Positions 32,695 through 40,214 of a DNA stretch of 64,000 nt are shown here, piece after piece. This DNA is from a virus. Position 1 is the stretch's first letter. Every line of letters starts with the position of its first letter. The position numbers and the translations under genes were made by a program. A model generated the notes under the pieces. That model saw nothing but the letters and a program-made list of their open reading frames with translations, had not been told where the DNA came from and ran no database searches. The stretch covers positions 24,942-88,941 of the IMG/VR virus record IMGVR_UViG_3300049846_002100; one strand, given 5' to 3'.

Positions 32695-33017
32695 ACCGAC
32701 GTGCCACCGGGACGCAAGATCCGGGGCATCGTACGTGACCTGATCGTCCTCTGAGGTTCGGAACGGTGTTCGGCGTAGCATGGCCACCCCACGTTGCATG
32801 AGTACGATTGCCGTAGAGGACAAACACCACGTCACGTTCCCAAATGACTTCTTCCGGCACCCCGTACTTCGGCTTCATCGAGCTTCCCCGCGCTCACGAT
32901 CTCACCGGCTCGGGCTCTCGGGGTGAAGTGAATGAGGCAATCCTCTGCCGAAGGCATGTAGAGGATCCGACCGCCGGACCACGTCTCTTCGCCCGTGGGC
33001 ACAAGAGGCGAAGTCAT
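32626..33017 (-). pseudogene. possible frameshifted gene downstream of the nitrilase
   Basis: The first part starts at ATG 33017, overlapping the nitrilase stop (ATGA), and reads MTSPLVPTGEETWSGGRIL and LIHFTPRARAGEIVSAGKLD, then meets a stop. The next frame continues in a plausible manner (MKPKYGVPEEVIWERDVVFV), and the third (TAIVLMQRGVAMLRRTP, EDDQVTYDAPDLASRWHVG) after that. No single frame covers the block. It may be a decayed gene or two short genes; the coupling to the nitrilase is the best evidence that the start is real. Confidence 0.35.
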
Positions 33018-33814
33018 GGGATGTCCGCGTAGACGATGCAGTCCTCGCTCCAGCGAAGGCCATCACAGTGAACCTTGCCGGAGGGCTCGATCACGCAGAT
33101 ACCACCCTCCCCGAAGTTGTTGTTGGCCTCTTGGCCGTAGCGGTTTGACACCACGAAGGTGACCTTATTGTCCTCGGCGAACTCCATCCAGGAGACAGCG
33201 GGGAAGCCTCCGTCCCCGAAGTTGGCCGACATGCACACGATGTCCGCATCACCTGGATCGTAGAAAGAGGACCACTTGTCGTCCTTCTTGTCCCGCACGT
33301 CACGACAGATGAGAAGGCCGACCTTGCGTGGCTTCCCGTCGCCGAGGTCCGTGGTCATGATCGCCGGGTTGGAGCGCCCCGCGGCAGCCCACAGGTAATC
33401 ATTGCCCCAACGGTTCACCTTGCGGTACGTCTCGAACATGAGGTTCGGGGCGAGGATGACCTGGCTGTTATAGTACGTCTCACTCTGAACTTGTTGCTCG
33501 ACCATGCCCCACACGATGTGCACGTCGTACTTGAGTACGAGCGCCTGCATGATCCGCATCGTTTGACATGGATCCATGGGTGGTGCGAACTTCGTCTGGT
33601 GGAAGACGAACGCATCCGGGGTGATCAACTCTCCGAACTTGATCGCGTCATTCAGCCCCATGAGAGAGTAGCCAGTCGTCGCCAGCTCGGGGAACACGAT
33701 GAGCTGAGCCCCTTTACCAGCAGCCTCCTCAACGAACTTGACCATCTTCTGAAGGTTGCCGCGCTTGTCCCCGAAGACAGGGGCAAACTGCACCGTGGCG
33801 ATACGCACGCTCAT
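33014..33814 (-). CDS. carbon-nitrogen hydrolase (nitrilase family)
   Basis: 266 aa from ATG 33814 (MSVRIATVQF), which overlaps the upstream stop (ATGA) and follows GGGAGGG. The Glu-Lys-Cys triad is visible: Glu in VFPELATTGYS, Lys in YRKVNRWG, Cys in GLLICRDVRD. Family members cleave amides, carbamoyl amides or nitriles, for example N-carbamoylputrescine amidase, or serve as the glutaminase part of NAD synthetase. The substrate is not identifiable. Not common in phages; a metabolic helper during infection is likely. Confidence 0.88.
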   Translation of the reverse strand: MSVRIATVQFAPVFGDKRGNLQKMVKFVEEAAGKGAQLIVFPELATTGYSLMGLNDAIKFGELITPDAFVFHQTKFAPPMDPCQTMRIMQALVLKYDVHIVWGMVEQQVQSETYYNSQVILAPNLMFETYRKVNRWGNDYLWAAAGRSNPAIMTTDLGDGKPRKVGLLICRDVRDKKDDKWSSFYDPGDADIVCMSANFGDGGFPAVSWMEFAEDNKVTFVVSNRYGQEANNNFGEGGICVIEPSGKVHCDGLRWSEDCIVYADIP

Positions 33815-35535
33815 GCGGCCCTCCCGGCCCAAACAAGGGCTGCCTGTTTGATCACCCACCCAACGTCAGAGCCTACGTCGGTTTTGAGCTGATCCAACAT
33901 AGAACGCTTCGGCCTCTCGGGACGCTCTGCCTTCCGGGTCAGGAACAAGCGAAGCTCGTCACCAGATGGCCGCTTGCCCGCCTGCCATTCAGCCAACAGG
34001 CGCCGGCACAAACGCAGATCCGTAGGGTCGTTCGCATCGAAGTAGCGGAGCGTATCCTCGACATCGAAGCCAAGGTCTTGGCTCATCCGGTCGAAGAGCT
34101 TGGCCTCCCCAAATTTCATGTCCGCGAGGTCATCGACCTCCTTCAAAAGAAGTCGGACAACACCAGGGGACTTGACCTCAACAAGGTCCCCAAACTCTTC
34201 AATGGCCCTTGCTCCGGTCTCCTCCGGGACGATGAGGCTGTCATCGGCCGCCTGTAGGAGGGCCGCGACTACACCTTGCTCGTCGGTCACCTTACGCCCA
34301 AACGTGGCCTCAACCACCTGCACGAGGGGCTTCCAATCGCCCCTCTGCACGTCGTGTAGGAAATCTACGACTGCGGACGCCCATCGCGTCCGTTTGTCCG
34401 GGAAATTCACCATCTCGGGCTCCGGGAACCGCTTCTTGGGGTCAAGGGCGCCGGTGGGAAGGCCCGTCGTGCCCACCACCTTCTCCAGGAACCCCTTGCT
34501 CGTCGCAGCCTTCTCAAAGTCCGCAAGCAGACGGTCATACCCGTCTCGAATTGCCGCGACCCCTGCATCCACCAAGAAGTGGAGGTGATCGTAGCGGTCC
34601 GTGAAGGTCAAGTATGGCGCATACTTCTCCCGCGCCTTGGACTTCATGGCGTCGGCTTGGGCGCGAGCCGTGTCGACGAAGCGTGCACGGTACCCATCAA
34701 GATCCTCATATATCCGGACGACGACATCCGAAGGAGCGCGACCCTGAAAAACCTTCGTCAACGCTGCCCGTATCTCCTGGAGATGGGCCTTGCGCTCGCG
34801 GTTGTTGCGGCGAGAGATCACCGCCTTTACCACGTCCATGACGCCGGTGTGATCCGTCACTGTTAGCCCATTCTTCTGAGCGATTCGGCGGATGGCCAGA
34901 CAGCCTTCAAGGGCCTTGTTTCCTGCCTCTTTAGCCGGCGTCCGCATGTCCAGCATGTTGAGCATGCGGATAGGCTCATTCAACGCGTACATGTGTTGGA
35001 TGATCGGGAAGTCATCCCCGGTACCAGCCGCTTGGAGGAACTCGCGAATCGCGGCCTCCAACGCCACCAGCTCATCACCTTCCGACTGTCCGATACCCCT
35101 CGTCTTAAGGCCAACCTGACGACGCCGAAGCTCTTTGATCTGGCGGTTGATCAGACTCTCAAGCGAGGACAGGTCCGTCTTAAAGGATATATGCAGGAAG
35201 TTGACGATGCACTCGGAGCCGATCAGAAGGGTCTTCTTTCGACCCTTGTTCAGGATAGGGAAGTTCCAGGTGATGGGGTGCTTTCCGCATAGTTCGCAGG
35301 TAGACCCCTCATCCCGGAAGGGAGCGCCCTTCCGGGACCACTCCTTGATCGCTTCCTTCAGTTCCTTGCTGACGGACTCGGACAAGAGCTTGTCCTTGAT
35401 CGTCTGCCAGTAAACTTCGCTCGTGTTCGGCGGCCGGAGCTTTAGCTCTTCCAGGTCCCGCAGGGCCCTCGCAACCTCGGGGAGGTCGTTGATGGTCGCC
35501 CCAAGCGGGCCTCTGGTGGCGCAGATCAGGAACAT
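33811..35535 (-). CDS. unknown 574-aa protein with N-terminal zinc finger
   Basis: Residues 79-112 hold CELCGKHPITWNFPILNKGR followed by a further Cys in GSECIVNF, a zinc-binding knuckle. The rest is mainly helical (RQIKELRRRQVGLKTRGIGQ, RNNRERKAHLQEIRAALTKV, GYRARFVDTARAQADAMKSK) with basic stretches. Zinc finger plus basic helices suggests nucleic acid binding, but no known family is recognised. Translationally coupled to the nitrilase. Confidence 0.62.
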   Translation of the reverse strand: MFLICATRGPLGATINDLPEVARALRDLEELKLRPPNTSEVYWQTIKDKLLSESVSKELKEAIKEWSRKGAPFRDEGSTCELCGKHPITWNFPILNKGRKKTLLIGSECIVNFLHISFKTDLSSLESLINRQIKELRRRQVGLKTRGIGQSEGDELVALEAAIREFLQAAGTGDDFPIIQHMYALNEPIRMLNMLDMRTPAKEAGNKALEGCLAIRRIAQKNGLTVTDHTGVMDVVKAVISRRNNRERKAHLQEIRAALTKVFQGRAPSDVVVRIYEDLDGYRARFVDTARAQADAMKSKAREKYAPYLTFTDRYDHLHFLVDAGVAAIRDGYDRLLADFEKAATSKGFLEKVVGTTGLPTGALDPKKRFPEPEMVNFPDKRTRWASAVVDFLHDVQRGDWKPLVQVVEATFGRKVTDEQGVVAALLQAADDSLIVPEETGARAIEEFGDLVEVKSPGVVRLLLKEVDDLADMKFGEAKLFDRMSQDLGFDVEDTLRYFDANDPTDLRLCRRLLAEWQAGKRPSGDELRLFLTRKAERPERPKRSMLDQLKTDVGSDVGWVIKQAALVWAGRAA

Positions 35536-35571
35536 TCGCAGCTCTCCTCGTGAGAGAGCCGCAATAAGTGC

Positions 35572-35961
35572 CTAAACGGTGTCGCTCGGGAACTGCCGGC
35601 GCCAGTGCGGGCTTGAAGTACCCCGGAACGTCTTCGGGAGCCGAGCCACGGCCTGCATCGTCGCATGAGGAACCGGGCCTACTCGACCGTTGGGGAACCG
35701 GACCTGGTAGACCTCGTTCGGGGCGATAACTCCTCGCCCCGTGATGAAGATCGAATCCAAGATCCGCTCGATGTTTGGGATGTCGGCCCGACAACGGGCA
35801 AACCGGGTGGTCCCCAAGGTGATCGTATCCAGCACCTCCAAGGTGTTGAACACGATGTTCGCCGTGCTCGCGGTCTTGAGGATCAGGTTGGCCGCGTCGG
35901 TCACCGTCTCCAGATTGCCACGCATTTGCACCCCAAAGTGCACCCATGTCTTCGCTGTCAT
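35572..35961 (-). CDS. unknown protein, 129 aa
   Basis: ATG overlaps the ThyX stop (ATGA), so it is translated with ThyX. Mixed alpha/beta sequence: HFGVQMRGNLETVTDAANLI, TANIVFNTLEVLDTITLGTT, NEVYQVRFPNGRVGPVPHAT. No family recognised. Confidence 0.6.
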   Translation of the reverse strand: MTAKTWVHFGVQMRGNLETVTDAANLILKTASTANIVFNTLEVLDTITLGTTRFARCRADIPNIERILDSIFITGRGVIAPNEVYQVRFPNGRVGPVPHATMQAVARLPKTFRGTSSPHWRRQFPSDTV

Positions 35962-37289
35962 GTCTTCACCACGATGGTTTGAGCGCCTCTCCGAACATCC
36001 CAGTCATCCGAGTCCACATCGACGTGGATCGGCACTTCAGGGAGAGCGTCTTGGAACTGAGCGGCCATCCGATGAATGGCTTGGCGAAGCGTCGCGTGAA
36101 CCGTCTTCGCCGATCGGATCTCCAGGACGTAGACCGCCGCAGGCAACGCGTACGTCACCTGGCACGGCATCCTGAATCCTAGCGCCGTGTAGTATTGGCG
36201 AACAACAGGGTCATCGGTGACCTGTTCGATCTCGTACGTCTGCTGGACGATGAGATCCATCGCTGTCTGCGCCAAGTACGAGGGGAGCTGGTTGATGTAC
36301 CAGGACTCGAATCCGTATTTCGTCGTGAGCAGCGGCATCCGGCAGACGCCGTTGCGGTGGCGTTGTATATCACGGAAGGAGCCGAAGTCGAGAAGGAACC
36401 GCCAGGTGACCTGGCCGAGCCCTGACATGAAGTGCGGGAGCACGACGCCGCGAGGCCGAGTTGAGATCAGCTCGGAGAACTTGGCCAGCTCGCTGTGGTC
36501 GACAGTCGAGCCGAACTCTGGGCCGTCCGTTGGGAGGTAGGTGCACGTCTCAGCTAGCCTTCTCTCCCATGCTTCTCGTGCGGCCTGCCCTTCCGTCTTC
36601 CTCACACCGGTCACGGACGGGAGGCTCGCGTCGAGACCGCTCGACGGGTACTGCTCGTGGAGAAGCGATCGCAGTGTGTTGCCGATGCGCCGGATCTCCT
36701 CCGAGGGGTGGTTCGTCAGGTGCGTGAGATGGTCCCCGGCCTGACGAAGGTTCGAGTGCCAGGAGAGCTGCGTGGTGATGCCGGCGGGTAGAAACGCACG
36801 CCGGATATCGAACGACCTAGCGTTCACCGCGCGCTCGTAGTTCTCACGCGTCTTCTCTGTCTTCAAGTCCTCGCTCGTCGGTGGGTACTTTTCCCGGATG
36901 AGTTGGACGGTGGGCTCGTGGCTCGCCTTATAGAACTCCATCCATCGACGGAGGATCTCACCAGAGCGGGAGGAGCCGACAGGGTCCTCGATCCGTCGCA
37001 AGCCCATCTTCACGTACCGAGAGGACGTTTCCTGGCCATTGTACAATGGCCAATCCTGGATGGCTTTGGCCGCCAGCATGCTCACGTCTTCGATAAAGAT
37101 CGTTGTACTCCCACAGTCGGCGATGCTCTTGTGACCATAACCCACGACGAAGTTCTCCATGAACTTGCCGGATCCAACCCGTCGAACTTTCTCCAGGTGT
37201 GTGTCTACCGACTCCGCGCTCCGCGAGTACAATGCCTGCAACATTGCGACATCTTCAGGGTTTAGATCATCGATAACTCTGAGCTTCAT
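35958..37289 (-). CDS. thyX: two-domain ThyX-like thymidylate synthase
   Basis: 443 aa, about twice a normal ThyX. The N-terminal half has the ThyX landmarks GHKSIADCGSTTIFIEDVSM and then YNGQETSSRYVKM, in which the SxRY end of the RHRx7S motif is kept but the RHR is lost. The C-terminal half has a second copy (RFLLDFGSFRDIQRHRNGVC) where RHR is kept but the SxRY end is lost. Together they may make one complete flavin- and dUMP-binding site. ThyX makes dTMP using methylene-tetrahydrofolate, NADPH and FAD; FolD at the window end supplies the folate. An HNH gene ends right before its ATG (TGAATG). Confidence 0.82.
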   Translation of the reverse strand: MKLRVIDDLNPEDVAMLQALYSRSAESVDTHLEKVRRVGSGKFMENFVVGYGHKSIADCGSTTIFIEDVSMLAAKAIQDWPLYNGQETSSRYVKMGLRRIEDPVGSSRSGEILRRWMEFYKASHEPTVQLIREKYPPTSEDLKTEKTRENYERAVNARSFDIRRAFLPAGITTQLSWHSNLRQAGDHLTHLTNHPSEEIRRIGNTLRSLLHEQYPSSGLDASLPSVTGVRKTEGQAAREAWERRLAETCTYLPTDGPEFGSTVDHSELAKFSELISTRPRGVVLPHFMSGLGQVTWRFLLDFGSFRDIQRHRNGVCRMPLLTTKYGFESWYINQLPSYLAQTAMDLIVQQTYEIEQVTDDPVVRQYYTALGFRMPCQVTYALPAAVYVLEIRSAKTVHATLRQAIHRMAAQFQDALPEVPIHVDVDSDDWDVRRGAQTIVVKT

Positions 37290-37844
37290 TCAGGCACTCC
37301 CGGGGTTAATATGATTGAAAATCTTCCGAATAAGGCTCAAGAACTCATCGTACGAACGAGAGCCCTTGCAGTTATTACAATCCGTGCAACAAGGCACACA
37401 GTTGCTCAGCACGTACCCAATACTGTTGTTTTTACGGTCGATGCCATTAAACCTATATGACGTGTAGCCCTTGTTGTTGAAAACGATTGTTCGACTTGGG
37501 GCCGCGCCGCAATAATGGCAAGCTGACACAGTCAAACAGTGGAATTCATCCAAGTTCAATCGAAAGAAGAGCCCCCGCTTCTTTGCACTGTGGTGGTATC
37601 TAGATATTAACGCTTTCATACCGCTTACACCATCCGGCGCCCTGCGGTTCTGATTTGTTTCTCGACTCCAACACCCACAGGAAACACACCGTCCCGAGCT
37701 AAGAGTGGCTGCGCTAACTTGATGTTCGGCCCCACAATCACACAAACATGCCCATCGAGCGCTACCCCCACGCTCTTTACCAACGCGATTGGTAACCATA
37801 AGCCGGCCAAACCGCTGGCCAGTTAGATCAACGAAGCGTCCCAT
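37290..37844 (-). CDS. HNH-type homing endonuclease upstream of thyX
   Basis: 184 aa from ATG 37844. N-terminal zinc-ribbon module typical of phage homing endonucleases: FVDLTGQRFGRLMV, WACLCDCGAEHQVSAATLSS, RCVSCGCWSRE. Then CHYCGAAPS, SYRFNGIDRKNNSIGYVLSN and CVPCCTDCNNCKGS form the metal-binding catalytic part. Its base composition is visibly AT-richer than the neighbours, a sign of recent gain. It ends exactly before the thyX ATG, which suggests that the ancestral thyX leader was the target. Confidence 0.88.
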   Translation of the reverse strand: MGRFVDLTGQRFGRLMVTNRVGKERGGSARWACLCDCGAEHQVSAATLSSGRCVSCGCWSRETNQNRRAPDGVSGMKALISRYHHSAKKRGLFFRLNLDEFHCLTVSACHYCGAAPSRTIVFNNKGYTSYRFNGIDRKNNSIGYVLSNCVPCCTDCNNCKGSRSYDEFLSLIRKIFNHINPGSA

Positions 37845-37854
37845 CACGCCCCTT

Positions 37855-38448
37855 TCACTTCAGGGGACACAAGGCGCGCACCCCGTTGATCACCTCTTGC
37901 CAATTCGCGACACGAACGCCGATGTTTTCGGATCGCGTATGGGGGTAATCCCACAGCATGCCGGTGCCGTGCGGGTGGTGTTCCAACCACTTCTCGATGT
38001 TCAGAGGCTTGTCATCGACGAGCACATCACCCACGACTACATACTTGGCCGCGGTGTGGACCGTGTGAGGTATGTCGATCTGAAAGTGCTCGCGAAGCCA
38101 GAGTGTTCGTTCATACACCCACGTTTCCGTGTGGTACGGCGAGGTTACGACGTAGACATCGCAAAAAGACTGAAGCTCGCGGACTGCCTCGACGGCCCCT
38201 TCGGTCGGCTTGATGGACCAACACCATCCTGGCTTTTCCAGCTCTCCGAGGACGGTGTCTCTGAACTCTGCGGGGATGGCGGCGAATAGGTCCCACGACG
38301 AGAAGTCGTGAATGGCCCAAGCCCGCTTCGTGTGGTGTGAGAGTATCTGAAGAAACGGCGTGGTGAAGTCCCCAAGGACATCATCAACGTCCAGGAGCAC
38401 CCTCTTCCGAGCCCGACTTCGGACAGTCCTGTGAGTCGCTTGGTGCAT
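37855..38448 (-). CDS. 5'(3')-deoxyribonucleotidase (HAD family)
   Basis: 197 aa. HAD motif I RVLLDVDDVLGDFT, motif II VVTSPYHTETW, and motif III/IV region VLVDDKPLNIEKWLEHHPHG followed by TGMLWDYPHT. This set fits the 5' nucleotidase, deoxy (NT5C-type) family found in phages, which removes phosphate from dNMPs. It balances nucleotide pools with ThyX and the dNMP kinase. Its ribosome site lies in a hairpin (38450-38486). Confidence 0.88.
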   Translation of the reverse strand: MHQATHRTVRSRARKRVLLDVDDVLGDFTTPFLQILSHHTKRAWAIHDFSSWDLFAAIPAEFRDTVLGELEKPGWCWSIKPTEGAVEAVRELQSFCDVYVVTSPYHTETWVYERTLWLREHFQIDIPHTVHTAAKYVVVGDVLVDDKPLNIEKWLEHHPHGTGMLWDYPHTRSENIGVRVANWQEVINGVRALCPLK

Positions 38449-38449
38449 G

Positions 38450-38486
38450 CATCACTCCACGCCCACCGGGAACCTAGGGAGTGATG
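38450..38486 (-). promoter_or_regulatory. hairpin masking the ribosome site of the deoxyribonucleotidase gene
   Basis: CATCACTCC / GGAGTGATG, a perfect 9-bp stem with a 19-nt loop. On the mRNA the arm GGAGTGATG holds the GGAG site right before ATGC-ATG. It may also act as a weak terminator for the upstream gene at 38495. Confidence 0.45.
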
Positions 38487-38494
38487 TCTCTGGT

Positions 38495-38758
38495 TCAGCC
38501 GGCGAGCTGAAGGGCTCCTACACCGAGAAAGACGTAACCATGTCGAACACCACACCGCGACGACTCACTCGGCGTGAGGTGCCGAAGCAAACCCTCAGTC
38601 ACGAGGCTTTCCAACAGCTTTTCCGTCTCAGCGAGGGTCGCCCACCATCCAAGGTGCATAGCGACAGCACCAATGAGTAACGGCCGGGAGGCATTACGCG
38701 CGTACTCCAACACGAGGCGGCGGACTTCATGAGGGGCGGGACGGGTCGTCTTCAACAT
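38495..38758 (-). CDS. small winged-helix-like protein
   Basis: 87 aa from ATG 38758, 30 nt inside the end of the upstream gene. Sequence LVLEYARNASRPLLIGAVAM, LGWWATLAETEKLLESLVTE and LRHLTPSESSRCGVRHGYVF has the spacing of a winged helix-turn-helix: helix, turn, recognition helix and a wing ending in Tyr-Val-Phe. Could be a transcription regulator or a small anti-restriction-type protein; tentative. Confidence 0.62.
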   Translation of the reverse strand: MLKTTRPAPHEVRRLVLEYARNASRPLLIGAVAMHLGWWATLAETEKLLESLVTEGLLRHLTPSESSRCGVRHGYVFLGVGALQLAG

Positions 38759-39014
38759 AGGCTTCCTCCGACGGCAGAACGTGGTCTGTGGCCGTGGGAA
38801 GCTGCCCCACGGCCATTTCGGGAGGTACCGTCTCAAGTGAGTCGAGACGGTACTCCTTAATGATCCGTATACCTTCACCGAGGAGGCCAGTGCGGAACGA
38901 CTCGATGTCGTCGATCGTAGTGTTGAATGTGTTGCAACCCCGCTCCAACACTACCCTTATCGAGGGTAGTGTGATCTCACCAGGGGACCACACGACAAAC
39001 GAGTAGAAGCCCAT
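38727..39014 (-). CDS. unknown protein, 95 aa
   Basis: ATG 39014 preceded by GGAAGGG. The N-terminal half is hydrophobic and folded (FYSFVVWSPGEITLPSIRVV, NTFNTTIDDIESFRTGLLGE); the C-terminus is acidic and ends in DDPSRPS. No family recognised. It overlaps the next gene by 32 nt. Confidence 0.58.
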   Translation of the reverse strand: MGFYSFVVWSPGEITLPSIRVVLERGCNTFNTTIDDIESFRTGLLGEGIRIIKEYRLDSLETVPPEMAVGQLPTATDHVLPSEEAYVEDDPSRPS

Positions 39015-39043
39015 CGGTTCATAACCCTTCCGTCACAAGAGGA

Positions 39044-40213
39044 TTAGTTGAGAAGCTCGGCGACGGCGGTCACTGGGGCCTCATAGGGGATGACTACCAC
39101 GCGCGTAGGATCGAACCACAGCGTGAAGTCAACCTTACAGAGAATCTCCCAACGGTCATGAATCTCCCTTGAACCGCAGTTATATGTCGTCTCGTCGAGG
39201 ACAACCCAGGCCGCGTTGGGCAAGATCCCAATAGGGTGCCGAACACCCTCGACCACGAGGACGTTCGCGTAGGGACGGGCCTTGCGAATAACCGGCGCTG
39301 CATCCGGTGAGACGACCCAAAAGGCGGTCTCTGGTAAGGCGGTCTCGTTCAGCTCGGCGTTGGACTCGATGGGGTCGGCAACCTGCAAGGCCGCGGCGGC
39401 GAATTGAGCAGCAAGGTCCCGGACGAGCTTTGCGCCGAATACGGGCAGCGCCGCCGCCACCCGATCATGGTGGAGGTTCACCGCCTTCAGATCCGCGATC
39501 GGAGCCTTGTGGAACCCTTCCAACACACCGCACACGTCCGAGAGGCCGGCTTCTGTCGGCCTCTCGGAGACGATCGGTACATGCTTGAGGAAATCGGCCG
39601 CCGCACCCCGAACATGGTCGTGAAGGATGCGCGGCAAGGACTCGCGAATGTCGGTGACGATACCCTTCCGACCCATTCGAGTGATCGGCCGGAACATGGG
39701 ATCGTCGATGCGAACGAGGGGGTTATCGGCATAACGCTGCTGCACCTCGGCAAGCAGCTTCTTCTCTCGTTCGTTCTCATGTTCCTGCATGATCAGAAAC
39801 GCTTCCAGGTCCGGCCTGAGCCGCGGAAGCGACTGCACCATGCGGCCGTCTTCACGCGCGACCGGCGCCGGCGTCCACAAATGCTCGTCGACGACCTTGG
39901 CGATGGCGCGGCCGGTCTCGCGAGAAATGAGAAGAAGCCCGTCGCCCACTTGGAGATACTCATCCGCGAGGTAGCGAGCTACGTCACGAACCTCTTCGAT
40001 GGGCTTGTCGAACTGCTCGGAGAAGCGGCCCGCAACCTCCTCCGCAAGCTTCTCGGCCGACCAGCCCTCTTTGCGAGCCTGGACGAACACGTGCTGTGTT
40101 GCATCGCTTGTTTGCACTGCCTGACGTGCGGCAAACAGGTCGGGTGCCGGCGGGTCCGCCGACGAGAGGACCGTTACCTGAACCCGGGCTAGAGCGTTCT
40201 CTTCGGAATTCAT
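39044..40213 (-). CDS. unknown 389-aa protein linked to the AAA+ gene
   Basis: Starts at ATG 40213, directly after the TGA of the AAA+ gene, so the two are coupled. Helical sequence: SAEKLAEEVAGRFSEQF, VRDVARYLADEYLQVGDGLL, LIMQEHENEREKKLLAEVQQ, then an alpha/beta part with YANVLVVEGVRHPIGILPN and PTRVVVIPYEAPVTAVAELL. It may be the substrate, adaptor or partner of the AAA+ ATPase; no known family. Fourth gene of the DUF2997-DUF1257-AAA+ operon. Confidence 0.62.
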   Translation of the reverse strand: MNSEENALARVQVTVLSSADPPAPDLFAARQAVQTSDATQHVFVQARKEGWSAEKLAEEVAGRFSEQFDKPIEEVRDVARYLADEYLQVGDGLLLISRETGRAIAKVVDEHLWTPAPVAREDGRMVQSLPRLRPDLEAFLIMQEHENEREKKLLAEVQQRYADNPLVRIDDPMFRPITRMGRKGIVTDIRESLPRILHDHVRGAAADFLKHVPIVSERPTEAGLSDVCGVLEGFHKAPIADLKAVNLHHDRVAAALPVFGAKLVRDLAAQFAAAALQVADPIESNAELNETALPETAFWVVSPDAAPVIRKARPYANVLVVEGVRHPIGILPNAAWVVLDETTYNCGSREIHDRWEILCKVDFTLWFDPTRVVVIPYEAPVTAVAELLN

Positions 40214-40214
40214 C

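Noticed and set aside
38447-38680. Small plus-strand frame starting MHHSTPTGN
   Set aside because: Overlaps the winged-helix-like gene on the other strand, which has better composition and coupling.
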